The position numbers and the translations under genes were made by a program. Shown in pieces: positions 24,201 through 35,560 of a DNA stretch of 64,000 bases; position 1 is the first letter of the stretch, and each line of letters begins with the position of its first letter. The notes beneath the pieces were generated by a model, which was given only the letters and a program-made list of their open reading frames with translations, did not search any database and had not been told where the DNA came from. The DNA comes from Chionis minor (Eukaryota; Chordata; Aves; Charadriiformes; Chionididae): the NCBI GenBank assembly GCA_013398295.1, contig VZSF01003942.1, forward strand, positions 120,515-184,514, given 5' to 3'.

Positions 24201-27200
24201 TCTCCAGGCAGCATTCCAACCCCGTCCTAACCCACGCTGGCTCTGTCGAGTCCTGCACACTGCCTTCGAGAGGGCGGCCTCAGCCCAGTTGTTTTTCTGG
24301 AGCAAATGGTCTGCCTCAACCATGCAAATTTCAGAGGCTTCCAGCTCCTCTGGAGGTTTCTTTTTCCCAAGGGAAATTTGGGGGGGGAGGAAAAGCTAAT
24401 AACCGGACTGGCAAATTCACCTGGTTACGCTCTCCTCCGAGCTGCGGTCTCCAGGCGAAACGCACCGTGCACGCGGTGACCACCCAAGCAGGCTGCAGCC
24501 CAGCACGTCACTTCAGATGTGAGATCTGCCCCTCCGTGCCCATCGGCAAGGCCTTAATTCATCCGCCTTCCAAAAACCCTACAGGAGACTTAAGGAGCAG
24601 GGACACTTCCACCTCCTCCTCAAATTCGGCTGCCATCAACTAGCGCTTCCAAATGCCGAGGAGGAGGGAGAGGGGACAGGGAAGTGGCCTGGAGGCTGGC
24701 ACAGGAAACCAAACCCTGCTTCTTTAGGAAGTCGAGCTAGAAATCAAATACCGAAACAGACCCGGCTCAGGATGGCTGCCCAGAGGTGCACATCGCCACA
24801 ACCGTTTGCTTCAGCTCCCCACACTTAAGATTTGCACATGCAAAGACCCATTTGAATGAGAAGGCAGGGAGTTTTTGCACGTGCTGACCTATTCCGGTGT
24901 GGCACTGGGGAGATACTGCAGGAAAATACCCTTTAGAGGATCCGTTTCTGAGATCCAGGGATTGCACTAGCCAAGTCTTGCCCCCTAAAGACTAGACAGT
25001 CAACGCTCCTCCACCTTCAATCTCTGCAGTCTGTTTTCAGCTGCTTCCTGCCCCATTTCCTTGCTCCACAAGAGGAAGACTGACTTAATTTCACGCCACC
25101 AGGCTCAGATTCATCCCACCACTAGATCTTCACCCTCAAGTAATCTTGAAGGCACATCCAGAGAGGAACTTAGCCTGCCTGAGATTTGGTTCACCTCTGA
25201 TTTCGCTTCGCTGCCTACGGAAGGAGCCCAAGGCGACCAGACACCTGCCTCAAGTGTGTCTCAAGTGAATGAATTGAGATGGGATGGATTTACGCCTTAA
25301 TGCCTGGCTGCTTGAGGATTATCTCTAAGGAGATAAATGCTGTAATGTGTTTGTGGAATGCTCCATCCCCATGTGAGTCATCTCCCGGCCGCCAGGTCCC
25401 TGCGGAGCCGTGCGGTGAGCACGTTTGGCTGGCTGGGCTTGCTCTCTTTTGGTCAGGAGCGTTGTTTGTTCAATATGCAAGATTATGTCAGCGCCCGGCA
25501 ATGCGCGAAGCTGCTTCGGCAGGCTGGGACAGACTGGGATTGGGCTGAGATGCAACAAGGATGAAGGCACAGTGGCAGGCTGTAATTAAGCTCAGTACAT
25601 AGTTGCTGGCAGCACGGCTAACATTCCAGCTAAAGAGCAGAGAAGCCGGACAGGTAGATCTCGTCAGCCGTGCTACCCGGCTTTATAAAAGTAGGCACGG
25701 AGCGGGTGAGTTTAGCACCGTGGGGGTCCTCAAGAGGAACCTCACAAGTGTCTCACCGGAGAGCCTGTGACTGTCAGATCCCTTCCCGGCCCTCGGCGTT
25801 CCCTCTGTTGAGGAAGCAACAGCTCTAGGGAGCTGCTTTAGGCATTTCAGGTCAGCTCCTGAGCGTGGCTTACCCCCCTCGCCCTGCAATGTGCTCCCCT
25901 GTGCCGCCTTCCCAACACCTTCTCCTCTTTCTGCTCCAAGGCACAGCTCCTCCTTCTCCTAAAGGTTTCTACAACAGCAGGGAAGGGTCTCGAGAGCAGC
26001 CAGACGACCAAAAAACAGAACATGGCTGTCATTCCAAAACTTTATCGTCATCGCTCTGTTAGGACACGCCATTTCACCTCACTCCCAAAAGTCTCAGCCT
26101 TCTCCAGATCAATTTCATGGCATCCATGAGTAGCACTGAAAGGTTTAATTCCCAGCCTGGAAACGCTGTGTGCACATTAGGACAAGAGGAGCCTGAGGTA
26201 TCACGGAAGAGCGGGGAAGCCAGGATGTCCCCGAGAGCACAACCTGCTCCAGCCTCAGCGGAAGAGCCAACACTCCCAAAGCGCGTCCGGCAGCACAGCG
26301 GGAGATTCCAAACACCCATCACATAATGCTCCTGCGCGGCAAACAAACCACCCGGACTCAAAAGAGACCCTGTGGCTTCCTGGTGAGATTCCTGCTTTTG
26401 GCAACACCGGGGCTGGCCACACGCTGGTCCCGGGAGCCAAGAAGGGCTGGTGTGTTCCCTGAGTTACCCTCTCCAGTTTGCTGCTGGCCATCCAGAAACG
26501 TGCTTGCCCCTGGACTAAGCCTTTGCTCTCCTGGTCCTGCCTTATCAAACCTGTTTCTAAACACCCGCGGGGTTGGTTCCACCGCTGGATATTCAGCCAT
26601 CAGGCCTCCACCCTACCCCATCTGGTTTTTGTTACCTCCTGCTCTGTGGACACTCTTTTCCCCCAGTTGCTTCGCCAGCTCCTGTCTTACTTCACAAATT
26701 GCGGCGGGAGCACGCCGTCACGTTACGGCACCAGTCCAGCACTCTCGGAATTTTCACAAGCCAAAGTTTTCTCCCTTGAGAAGACTCTCAGACTCTGGAA
26801 ATTAAATGCTGAGGACACCCGAAAGAAACAAATAGAGGAAGGCTTAGGGTGAAAATTTAGGAGTCTTTGGGCATGTGGGTTTCACAGAGAATAACTCGCC
26901 ACACCCCACTTCTCCATGTCTACTCTCTCTTTCTGTGGCAAACCGGGAGGTAACCTGAGGTTGCTTAGCCCTCAAATTAAATTAGAATTAAAGCTGCCTC
27001 CTCTCCACTCTGGGGCTCTTCAGGCTGAAAGTGCTCAGGGTGTTACTGCAGAGCAGCTGGCGTGTGGCAGCTTGTCACCCTCACTCTTGTCCCAGATGCC
27101 CACACCTAGGAGATACTTCTCCCTGCTGTCTGGCATACACCAAGGAGGGGTGACATCGCATCAAAAGCGGAAAGCTGTGATACCGAAGCTTTTTGGGGCC

Positions 27201-30200
27201 AGCAAGACAACCTTAAGCATCCCAGAGTCTTTCACCACGTGCGATTTCTTACTGCTTTTTTTTCCCACTCTCCTTAGGTACGAGGATGAAATTCGCCTCT
27301 GTAGTGGCATGGAATACACCTTCATGGAGCTCAAAAAGGTCAGTGGCCAGAGGAGCTTTGGCCGGGCTCTGCACCAGCTCTGGGTGGTCACGGAAGGGAC
27401 AAGGTGGTCCAGGCTCAGCCGAGAGCCAGCTCCGCACTGAGCCCGTGTACCACGGATGTTTTGTGGGGTAATAAGGCCTTGAGGAGGGCAGCGGAGTGGT
27501 GAACAGTCACCATTTCAGTAGGAAAAGTGCAAGTGAATTTGGGCCAACGGTGGTTACGGAAAAGCCCCGTGCCTCTTGGGGTCCGGCCATGCCAGCACCC
27601 AAGCACGGTGCAATGGCACGGGCCACCCCAGGACCCTGCCACCACCCCCAGCACCTCTCCTCCCCGCCGGGTTTTCTCTCAGAATGACTTCACAGGTTGG
27701 GAAAGGCTGGAAATTGATAAATGTGTTTGCTTTTGTTTCCCCGTAGCATGGCCACACCCTGTTTAAACATCCTGCCCCAGAAGTAGCTGCATTTGAGTAT
27801 CAGCTGGAACAGGAGGCTTTGTGCACAGCCTTTACATTAGAAAAACTAATCCATGGTGCAGGAATGCAGGGTATTATTAGACAGAGGAAACGTTCTCCAC
27901 AAGTGATCATTAAGGCTAATTGCATGTTTTCCCCTGAGTGATGACACACTCATCAGCCAGCGAGGGCAGTTCTGGTGACTTTTTGTGCGTGGCATCAGAG
28001 TTTTCAGTAACCCGGGCCTTTTGTGGCGAACAAAAGCTGAGTGGGTACGGACCAGCTCTGCCGTTTCCTCCTCCACCCCACCTCATTTGAGACTTCCACA
28101 GAAGCGTTTACAACATCCCCCCTCAAAAAAAACTTAAAAAAAAAAAACCTGGATAGGAAAAAGATCCACAAGGAGCCTCTCTACTTGTAGAGCAGATGAG
28201 CAGTTTCACAAGTACCTGCCAATAAAGAGCACGCAGGGCGCTTGCTCGGGAGAGGTGGCAGTGGGGAAGACTCCTTGCTACAAACCCTAACTATGGATTA
28301 GCACATTTCCCATCTCCCACAGGATTTAGATGTGAGCTCCTTGCACAGAACCGAGCTGGAGGTGAAACTCAACGGGCTCCAAGAGCTGATGGATTTGAAG
28401 AAAACCATCTACGAGCAGGTAAAAAAAGCAGTCGGGAGTGTGGCCCCAGCACACACGCAAGCTGCTATGCAAAAAAAAAAAAAGAAAAAAAAAAAAGTGG
28501 CATTTTTGTGGACAGTTCCACTGCAGAGAGGACATTGTTCTGGATTTATGCTCCCCCAAATGTGAGCTTGTCCAGGGGAGCTGCACGGTGTTGCAGACAC
28601 CTATCAGGTGGCTTAAGGCAGGGTCTCAGGAGCTAATTCCCTTTCCTTAACTGAACCAGCTCCATTTTAAATTTGATTAGGACGTTCCTGCTGCCCCACA
28701 GCCACTGCAGGGAGGCGGCTCCAGCAGGCCTCCCCTCTACCAGTCAGAACCCCCATCTAACTCCCAAAAGCTGGCTGGTTTTGGGCTCAGCTCCAAGTGT
28801 TTGCCGTGAGACCCCGGGTCACTGAATATCGCCCGATTCACAGTGGGAGAAAGAGCTCACAACAAAACAGGACCAGCCCTGCTGAACCCGGGTGAGGTGC
28901 TGGGTGCTTTTTAACACAACCCAGCGTATTCCACGTCCGCTTAAACAATAAATGGGCAGCCAGGTAGGATTTCGGCAAGGGGGGAGGATAGAGAGCGTGC
29001 AGCCCTTCAGACAAACCCAGCGGCTGCAGCGTCCCTGCGTCTGCTCACACAGGCTGAAGCGATCGCAGCCACTTACTCACAGCCGGTAAAATGTTACCGA
29101 GCAGGCTCGGCAGTGTTTTGGGAATACTAATGATTTGCCTAAATCCTACCAATACAAGCAATTAAAATGCTTGACGGAGGAATGTTATCACCCCTTGTGG
29201 GGAAACCAAGGCACGGAGAGACAGAAGGACCTGCGTAATATCGCAACTGCATTCGATACCTACACCCTGCCTGCAACTAACCAGGAAGCCCTACTTTCTC
29301 TAAAATTACGAGATTATTCCTGGTGCGAGGCAATTCATGGGGGCAGTGGGAAATCTGATCCTACTGTGAGGATCTTCTCCAGGTCCCATGCAGCTGTCCT
29401 GGCAGAAAGCTGCATTTTTTTAACCTTTTTTTTCATGCAAAGGGATGACCCTCTGCCTCTCAATAGCTCGTCTTCAGGTTAGTTGTTTTCTTGCATGTAC
29501 CTGCACCCGTACCCAGCGGAAGGGCAAATGAGGAAAATTTTTCTTGACAGCTTTGCTCACAGGATGTTGGTATGAATCAGAAGAAAATCAGTCCTCATTA
29601 ATAAATCACCAAGTTCTTTTTATTTTCCCCCTGGCAGAGGACGCTCAAGTATTTGCAATAAACAAGCATTTTCTCCTATAGCTAGTAACTTGCCCAATGA
29701 TTAACAAAGAGGCTCAAGGATTAAACACCGGTGGGAAAAACTACGCTGATAATCCTGCTCCTTGGAAGAGCGCTGGGGTATTTTTCTGTTATTCATGGAT
29801 CACCATGTCAGGCTGCCCTTTGTTTCCCCAGTCAGGGGAAGGCAAACAAGGTACACAAATGGTTCTCTCAAGAGATTAGAGCCCTCAGCACAAAAGGGGA
29901 GAACAAAAACATCAAGATGAAAGGTAGGAGATGGGGAGAGGTGTACACCAGCAGCGAGGCAGACACGCTGATAAGCGACACCCCTGCAGGAGCAGGCTGA
30001 GGCTGGGGGGGAGCTGCCAAGCAAACGTGTGCGCCGTCTGCTCAACATCAAGTCACGTCTTGCCTGGATACAAACCACCCAGGAGTGCAGTTCACAGGCA
30101 CGGATTCAGGGTCCTTTTTAGGTTCACTGAGGGGAGTCTCCATTCATCATCGTTCGGCTCCTTTTCCTAAAGCTGCGACCAAGTCACTTATCACGAGCAA

Positions 30201-33200
30201 ATACCCCAGCAAGCGACAGGGCAGCTTGTGCGTGCGCGTTCCTGCTTCCCCCATGCTGCCTTGAGTCACCCCAGCGCATCCCAGAGCGATGGGGGCGTTC
30301 AGAGAAAGGTCCTGCTTCTCCCTCCTTTTACCACACACAAAGCTGACTGTAACAACAGCCGCGGCAGCCCCAGCCTCTCCGGATGCTGAAGCAGAGCTGG
30401 GCAAAGACACCTTTCTCACACCACCAGCCTGCAGAATGATTCACGCCACCCTGTTTCTTGCCCACGACACACACACATGCACCCACCAGGCAAACATCGA
30501 GAGGTGCTGAACTTCGAATAACCCGCTATTTTCGGGTAGACACGCTATTTTCTCAGACCCGTAACAGATTGTATCCAAAGGTCCCAAACCAACACCCTAG
30601 CCCGACTCTGGATTTTATGGAGAAAATAATAACAGCTTCCAAACTTCAGAGGCTGAAAACCCAGGAGATCTCACCACCTCCACACTGCGTACGGAAGACG
30701 CTTTGCCTAGTTAAGCGCAGCACATCTGCCAGGGAACAGCTCGCTCCTGGCTCGTAGCTTTGACGACTACTTGGTCCTATTCTCTCTTTTTCTATGCAGG
30801 AACTCGAGGAGCTGCTGACAGAAATTAAGGACATTTCTGTTGTACTGGGAATTGACAACGCATGCAAACTCGATCTGAGCAGAATCGTGGAAGAAGTGAG
30901 GGCCCAGTATGAAGCCCTGGCTCTTCGGAGCTGGGAGGAGGCTGAAGCACTCACCAGGAGAAAGGTATTTGTCTCCTTATCTGATTTGTACTGGGGAGAG
31001 GCAGGGAAAGAAGAGGCAGAGAGATGAGAGTTTCCTAGAAACTACAGGAATCAGCAAGATGGGGAGGGACAGGGTGCTAACCCAGATCAACTCCTCCTCA
31101 CTCAGGTGTGTAAATTAGGAGTTTCATTGCTCTAGGCTTTCCCCACCATCAGTGGAGAAAGACAAGGACATCTCCCAGTGGCAGGTTGGCCACCTAAGAT
31201 GCAAATGCCCTTCCACTGGTGCTCCTCCAAAGACAGCGAGAAAGAATGTGATGAACCCCAAGAGACAACGAGCTCTACGCCTGGCACAGCTTCAGCCAGG
31301 CCTATGAGAACGAGCCCTAAATCCTTCCACACACCCGCAATTTTTCCTCAGTTAGGTGTTTCTCCACAAGGGCGGTGGGAATCCCTACGGACTCCTTTGC
31401 TACGGCTGAAGCGGTACGCGGATAACCCACTCTTCCATTTCCCCTGCAGCTGAATGAAGGAAGCACCCAGGCAGGCACCTACGGGGGTCACCTCCTCGAC
31501 AGCCGTCGGCAGATTGCAGACCTGAACATACAGATCCAGAAGTTGAGGTCCTGCATTGTGTCCCAAAAGAGCCAGGTGTGTCCTGGGGTGGGGTGACAAA
31601 ACTCTGATGTGCAGGTCTAAAACTACAACACACCTAATGCCTTCACCACCCTTTTCCTTTTGCAACACTAGTGCCTGTACTTGGAGGAGCATATCAAAGA
31701 AGCAGGAGAGCATGGCGAGACGGCCCTCAAGGATGCCAAAGCCAAACTGGTCAAGCTAGAAGAAGCCCTGCAGAAGAGCAAGGAGGATATGGCTCACCTG
31801 GTGAAAGAGTATCAGGAACTGATGAACATCAAGCTGGCACTGGATGTGGAGATCCTCACCTACAGGAAGCTGATGGAAGGGGAGGAGAGCAGGTAAACTG
31901 GGCTTCCTTGTGCCTGAAAAGGGGAAGAGATCATAGAATCATAAACCAGTTTGGGTTGGAAGGGACCTTAAAGATCATCTCATTCCAAACCCCCTGCCCT
32001 GGACAGGGACACTCCCACAAGACCAGGGTGCTCCAAGCCCCGTCCAACCTGGCCTTGAACCTCCAGGGATGGGGCAGCCACAGCTTCTCTGGGACAACCT
32101 GGCCAGGGGCTCCCCACCCTCACAGCCAGCAATTTCTGCCCAATATCTCACCTGAATCTCCCTCTTTTTGGTTTAAAACCATTCCCACATGTCCTATGGC
32201 TCCACTCCCTGCTCCAGAGTCCCTCCCCAGCTTTCCCGGAGCCCCTGAAGGGCCTGGCAGGGGCTGGAAGGTCTCCCCAGAGCCTTCTCTTCTCCCGGCT
32301 GAACCCCCCCAGCTCTCCCAGCCTGTCCTCCCAGCAGAGGGGCTCCAGCCCTCCCAGCATCTCCGGGGCCTCCTCCGGCCCCGCTACAACAGCTCCGTGT
32401 GCTCCTGGGGTTGGGACCCCCAGAGCTGGACACAGGATTTCAGGTGGGGTCTCCCCCGAGCGGAGCAGAGGGGCAGAATCCCCCCCCTCGCCCTCTGCCC
32501 ATGCCGTGGGGATGCAGCCCAGGGGGCGGGGGGGTTCTGGGGTGCCGGCTCGTATTGAGCTTCTCCCCCACCAACACCCCCAAGTCCCTCTCCTGGGCGC
32601 TGCTCTCCAGCCATTCCCCGCCCAGCCTGGATTTGTGCTTGGGGTTGTCCCGACCCAGCTGCAGGACCTTGCCCTTGGCCTGGTTGAAATTCATGATGAA
32701 GTTGAACTTCATCGGGATCCATCCAAACACCCCGGGAGAAAACAGGCATCCCAAGCTTTGGGATGAGCCTTCATGACCCAACCATGCCCTTGGCTCTACC
32801 TGTGTAGCGCAGCTCACGTGGGCCAAACTCCAGTCCTGTGTCTCCCCCCGGCACAGCACAGGTTAATATTCTCCTCACCCTCTGTCCTTGTGTTCACAGC
32901 ATGGAGCAACCAATACCCACAGTCATCAGCACCGTCCACTCCAAGCCAAAGCACAGTAAGTGGTTTTTAGTCGTAGGATTTGCTGAAGCGGAGTAGGAAT
33001 GAAATGTTTCTTGTTTCTAACCTCCCCCTTTTCACTCCCCCCTACTCCTACCCCACCAGTTTCTGCCAGCACCTTGAGAAACTCCAAGCTGTTTGCGAGA
33101 GGAACAGGCAGCATCACGGGTGAGGTGAAGCCAAGCGGTGGCAGCACAGAGGTGCTGCCCTCCAGGAGCCACAGCGAGAGCTCAGCGACACCCGGAGCAG

Positions 33201-33259
33201 ACGCCGTCACCGGCGGCGCCCGGCCAAAGCTCAGTTCCGTCCCCGCTGAGGAGCGCTAG
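17951..33259 (+). CDS. KRT80: Keratin 80, type II (complete, nine exons)
   Basis: CDS exons are 17951-18277, 21827-22041, 27278-27338, 28323-28418, 30800-30964, 31450-31575, 31672-31892, 32900-32955 and 33060-33259. They total 1467 nt and encode 488 aa, with all junctions GT/AG and in phase. The lengths of exons 3-7 (61, 96, 165, 126, 221) are those of the type II keratin family. The protein forms epithelial intermediate filaments with a type I partner; mammalian KRT80 is linked to cell margins and differentiation. KRT80 identity rests on SSxSLSSxEV in the head, [57 protein letters not shown] and the short [10 protein letters not shown] tail start. The helix initiation segment [20 protein letters not shown] departs from the family consensus, while the helix termination segment is canonical. 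The human protein is 452 aa; the extra length here is mainly in the tail. An upstream in-frame ATG at 17840 lacks head-like sequence. Confidence 0.93.
18278..21826 (+). other. KRT80 intron 1 (3.5 kb)
   Basis: Bounded by AAG|gtaagg and ttccacag|GTC. It contains an AT-rich run (about 19023-19060, repeated TTTATTTATT) and otherwise no recognisable exon, repeat or RNA gene. Confidence 0.75.
21827..22041 (+). CDS. KRT80: KRT80 exon 2: coil 1A end, L1, coil 1B start
   Basis: The 215-bp exon encodes [21 protein letters not shown] through to [11 protein letters not shown]. The acceptor is ttccacag, and the donor AA|gtaagt splits the last lysine codon after two bases. [10 protein letters not shown] parallels the human KRT80 TRWSFLQGQD, whereas most type II keratins have TKWxLLQ. 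Confidence 0.93.
22990..23155 (-). mobile_element. MIR-type ancient SINE relic
   Basis: The plus strand matches the reverse complement of the MIR core: TTGCTCAAGCACACAGAGGG, then GGTGGCGGAGCAGGAATAGG and AGCCAGGAGTTTGGTCCTCAAC, preceded by a diverged copy of the 'cattttacagatgaggaaactgaggc' region. MIRs were active over 100 Myr ago and are sparse in birds, so retention here may mean exaptation. It lies in KRT80 intron 2. Confidence 0.7.
25300..25370 (+). mobile_element. Possible SINE/L2-type tail relic
   Basis: GAGGATTATCTCTAAGGAGA and the following GTGTTTGTGGAATGCTCC resemble a diverged 'gaggattaa...gtaaagcgctttgagatgctc' tail shared by MIR and related ancient elements. The match is weak and only suggestive. 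Confidence 0.3.
25684..25691 (+). promoter_or_regulatory. Consensus TATA box within KRT80 intron 2
   Basis: TATAAAAG in the context GGCTTTATAAAAGTAGGCAC matches the core-promoter consensus and has a GC-rich left flank. Transcription starting near 25715 could in principle give a rod-only KRT80 transcript from exon 3 on. No open frame or other signal supports this, so chance is the simpler reading. Confidence 0.25.
27278..27338 (+). CDS. KRT80: KRT80 exon 3 (61 bp), coil 1B
   Basis: Completes the split lysine codon and encodes [20 protein letters not shown]. The acceptor is ctccttag and the donor AAG|gtcagt. The [10 protein letters not shown] segment is close to human KRT80 MEFTFVQLKK and unlike the AENEFVxLKK of other type II keratins. 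Confidence 0.92.
28323..28418 (+). CDS. KRT80: KRT80 exon 4 (96 bp), coil 1B
   Basis: Encodes 32 residues from [20 protein letters not shown] to LKKTIYEQ, in phase 0 on both sides. The acceptor is tcccacag and the donor CAG|gtaaaa. HRTELExKL followed by MKTIYEQ-type sequence is a KRT80 signature. Confidence 0.92.
29185..29275 (-). mobile_element. Probable MIR relic in KRT80 intron 4
   Basis: CACCCCTTGTGGGGAAACCA followed by AGGCACGGAGAGACAG resembles the reverse-complement MIR core 'ccccattttacagatggggaaactgaggcacagagag'. It is diverged and short, so the call is tentative. Confidence 0.5.
30800..30964 (+). CDS. KRT80: KRT80 exon 5 (165 bp), end of coil 1B, L12, coil 2 start
   Basis: Encodes 55 residues: [20 protein letters not shown], then [20 protein letters not shown] to EALTRRK. 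The acceptor is tctatgcag and the donor AAG|gtattt. The VVLGIDN linker and the [10 protein letters not shown] segment are typical of type II keratins, with wording closest to KRT80. Confidence 0.92.
31450..31575 (+). CDS. KRT80: KRT80 exon 6 (126 bp), coil 2
   Basis: Encodes 42 residues: [20 protein letters not shown], then [22 protein letters not shown]. The acceptor is cccctgcag and the donor CAG|gtgtgt. Intron 6, which follows, is only 96 bp, the shortest of the gene. Confidence 0.92.
31672..31892 (+). CDS. KRT80: KRT80 exon 7 (221 bp), coil 2 end and helix termination
   Basis: Encodes 73 residues plus two bases of a split serine codon. The helix termination segment [20 protein letters not shown] followed by KLMEGEES (about residues 376-403) is fully canonical and essential for filament assembly. 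The acceptor is aacactag and the donor AG|gtaaac. Confidence 0.94.
31932..32722 (-). mobile_element. CR1 LINE 3' end, antisense in KRT80 intron 7
   Basis: The left end reads ATCATAGAATCATAAACCAG and then TTTGGGTTGGAAGGGACCTT, the classic reverse complement of a CR1 3' end. Minus-strand translation shows CR1 ORF2 pieces ([33 protein letters not shown], broken by frameshifts). It fills about 790 bp of the 1007-bp intron (31893-32899). It is 5'-truncated and inactive. Confidence 0.93.
32900..32955 (+). CDS. KRT80: KRT80 exon 8 (56 bp), tail start
   Basis: Encodes [19 protein letters not shown], which parallels human KRT80 MDSPSATVVSAVQSRCK. The acceptor is tgttcacag and the donor A|gtaagt. The usual type II exon 8 is about 35 bp, so the longer exon is another KRT80-like trait. 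Confidence 0.88.
33060..33259 (+). CDS. KRT80: KRT80 exon 9, tail and stop codon
   Basis: Encodes residues 423-488, rich in Ser, Gly and Ala ([20 protein letters not shown] to SSVPAEER), and ends with TAG at 33257-33259. The acceptor is accccaccag. The tail has no glycine loops and no cysteine-rich hair-keratin motif, and it aligns poorly with the basic human KRT80 tail. Confidence 0.88.
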
Positions 33260-34505
33260 GAGGAACGGAGCCCTGCAGCACGAACACGAGACCTGTCGGC
33301 GTCCGTAGCCAACGCAGGCCAAAGCACTTTCTCCTGAACTCAAGCCAGCGTCCGAGGGACAAAGGACGAGAACCCGCTCCAGCCTGTCTCTTAAGTTTGT
33401 CTTCACAACGTCCCAGTTAACACCTGTTACCAGTTACGAGCAGAATCCAACCCAGGACTGTAGAGACTGTCCCATTCCGATACCCACACTCACATCCTCC
33501 CCTCCGGCTCTGTTTCCCCAGAGGATTTGCATTCACAGCCTGCGAGCTCTACCTGCAGGAAACTCGGGGTGGAGGGGGGACACAAGTATTATCACACGAG
33601 CTTTTGAACACAACGGCCAGAAGCCACCAGTCCCATTTCACCAGTATTGCAAAAATCATTCTCCCTGCTCTGTCGCTGCTCTGTGGGTGTCTGCGGGAGG
33701 CGTTCGCTGACGGGGCTTTCGAAGGAAGGCAGCACCAAGCTTTCCAAACGGAGCTGCCAGGGAGGTGCAGGGAAACAGCCTGAGCCAGATGGATTTGCAA
33801 CATCTGGATTTGCTTATCTGGTGACAAACGTGCTGGCTGTACTGGGGGATCCTTGGCCACTTCAGAGTATTTAACTGATTTTACTGCCTTTTGGGTGGCC
33901 CCTCGTTCCTCCCCATGCCGCCAAAGCTAAAACTCCTCCAAACTTTTATTTTCACAAGCCATCTCTCTTGCAGAGACATCTCCGCCTGCCGCCTAACGCC
34001 ACTCCAGGCTCCACACACAGTGGTGCAAGGCCCTAGAAACGGGATACTGGTTCCCATTTAACCTCAACAAGCAGGACTTGTCGTTGTATTTATTGCATTT
34101 ACATTGCAGCTTTTACCTGACCCGGCTGACACCAGCCACCTCACGCCACAGCTACTAGAGCCAACTTAGATGCCACGTTCTCCTGCCAGCAAGGGTCAGG
34201 GGGCGAAATTCTGGCCCCAACCTGGGCATCGCTGTGTCCCTCTTGCGCACACACACAGACAGTGCCCTGCAGTGCTCTCCTTTACGGGACCAGGCTCTGG
34301 CCTCAGCCACCGCCACGCAGCCCCACTCACGTTCCCAGTTTTGAGTTCCCAGGGGGAGCTGGTCACAGTCTCTTTGCATATTTCCAGTGAGCACATCGCG
34401 GTATTTCCACCTTTCTGTAGGACAGACAACTACCGTAGCGTCTGCGTTCCCCGAACACCTGCTCTCCAGGGATACGGCTGTTACAATAAAGTATTGAGTG
34501 TCACA
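33260..34505 (+). other. Probable KRT80 3' UTR
   Basis: The segment lies between the stop codon and the polyadenylation signal at 34485. It has no coding potential or repeat that I recognise. The extent is inferred from the hexamer only. Confidence 0.55.
34485..34490 (+). terminator. KRT80 polyadenylation signal
   Basis: AATAAA lies 1.2 kb after the KRT80 stop codon and is followed by GTATTGAGTGTCACACGG, a GT-containing downstream element. It is the first consensus hexamer I see on the plus strand after the stop, so the KRT80 3' UTR probably spans 33260 to about 34505. Confidence 0.65.
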
Positions 34506-35429
34506 CGGAAAAGCAGCGTACTGGGTTTTTTTTCCAGCCTTCTTACCCCAGCCCACCTGAAACAACAATTCCCTCCCCAGTTGCCAGCAGGTCTCTCTCA
34601 GCTGAGGGCTCTGGTTAAACTCTGGCAGCCAAACAGAGCTGAAATTGCTTCCCAGGTACCTTGTTTGGTCCGTATCCCCAGGGAGAAGTACACAGGGCTG
34701 GAGGGGCAGACGCAGAGCCCGCAAGCCAAGGCTTTAGGGAGCTCACCGCCATTCTGCCACCAGACTTCCACGTGGCCTTGAACCCCCGAGCAGCTCGGGC
34801 ATGCTTCAGGAGATGAAGGGGGATTGCACAGGCCACCGTGCTCCCACCACCGCATGCATCTAGAGCTTCTCCTTGCTCAGTTCCCCCTGCCCCTCCGCAG
34901 AGGAGAACGTCTGTGCACCCGGGACCCAGATCCATCCTTTCCACGCAGCCCCTCATCTCGGAGGGGCCCTTCCAGAGCACAAGGGTTTTGTTGGTGCTCC
35001 TTGCCCAAAAAAACACCCTCCTCTAAGGGACTCACCGGGGAGATCCAAAACAGACAAGGCACCCCCGAGGTGCCAGAGGACCTGGGATGGCGAGCATCTC
35101 TGCGCTGCTGTCCACAGCCCACCAGAGAAAAACAATGCACTTTCAGGGTCAGCCCAAGGGGTGGGCAGGCAGAGGAGGGGAGGACAGTCCAGGCCAGTGG
35201 AAGGAGCCTCCAACTGCTAAATCTGGTTTCTCAAACTGGCAGGGATGGGAAAGGGGGGAGCTAGGAGTGAGCTGCCAGTCCTCCAGGCTGCTCCCAGCTC
35301 AGGAGACAGCACTTGAGCACGGAGCTTCCCCTGGAGGCAGCACCCAGCACAGCCTGGCCACGACGGCCCTTCTGGCTGGAGGAACAACGCTGGGTTTGAC
35401 TGGGAGAGAGCCCTGAGGTCGGAGCAGGG

Positions 35430-35560
35430 GACTGGGAAACTGGACTCCTGGGTTCAGTTCACTGTTGCAGGACCCAGGAGAGAAGGACCCAACTCACTAT
35501 TTCACTGTCTCAGTCACTTCACTGCTCTGTGCCTCAGTTTCCCCACCGACAACCGGAAAG
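35430..35560 (+). mobile_element. MIR-type ancient SINE relic
   Basis: GGACTCCTGGGTTCAGTTCA is the B-box-bearing tRNA-related part, and GTCACTTCACTGCTCTGTGC followed by CTCAGTTTCCCC is the MIR core. The element is diverged but collinear with the MIR consensus in the forward orientation. Confidence 0.7.

Larger units (their letters stand above)
22042..27277 (+). other. KRT80 intron 2 (5.2 kb, largest)
   Basis: Bounded by AA|gtaagt and ctccttag|G. It holds a MIR relic (22990-23155), an A-run near 23755-23773, a possible second SINE tail near 25300-25370 and a consensus TATAAAAG at 25684-25691. No alternative keratin exon is visible. Confidence 0.7.
27339..30799 (+). other. KRT80 introns 3 and 4
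   Basis: Intron 3 (27339-28322) and intron 4 (28419-30799) flank exon 4. Intron 4 starts with an A-rich microsatellite (about 28469-28496) and contains a probable MIR relic near 29185-29275. No further exon is seen. Confidence 0.75.

Noticed and set aside
31671..32558. 295-codon plus-strand frame over KRT80 exon 7 and intron 7
   Set aside because: It is a shifted frame through exon 7 that runs into the CR1 insertion; the true exon frame is supported by keratin homology.
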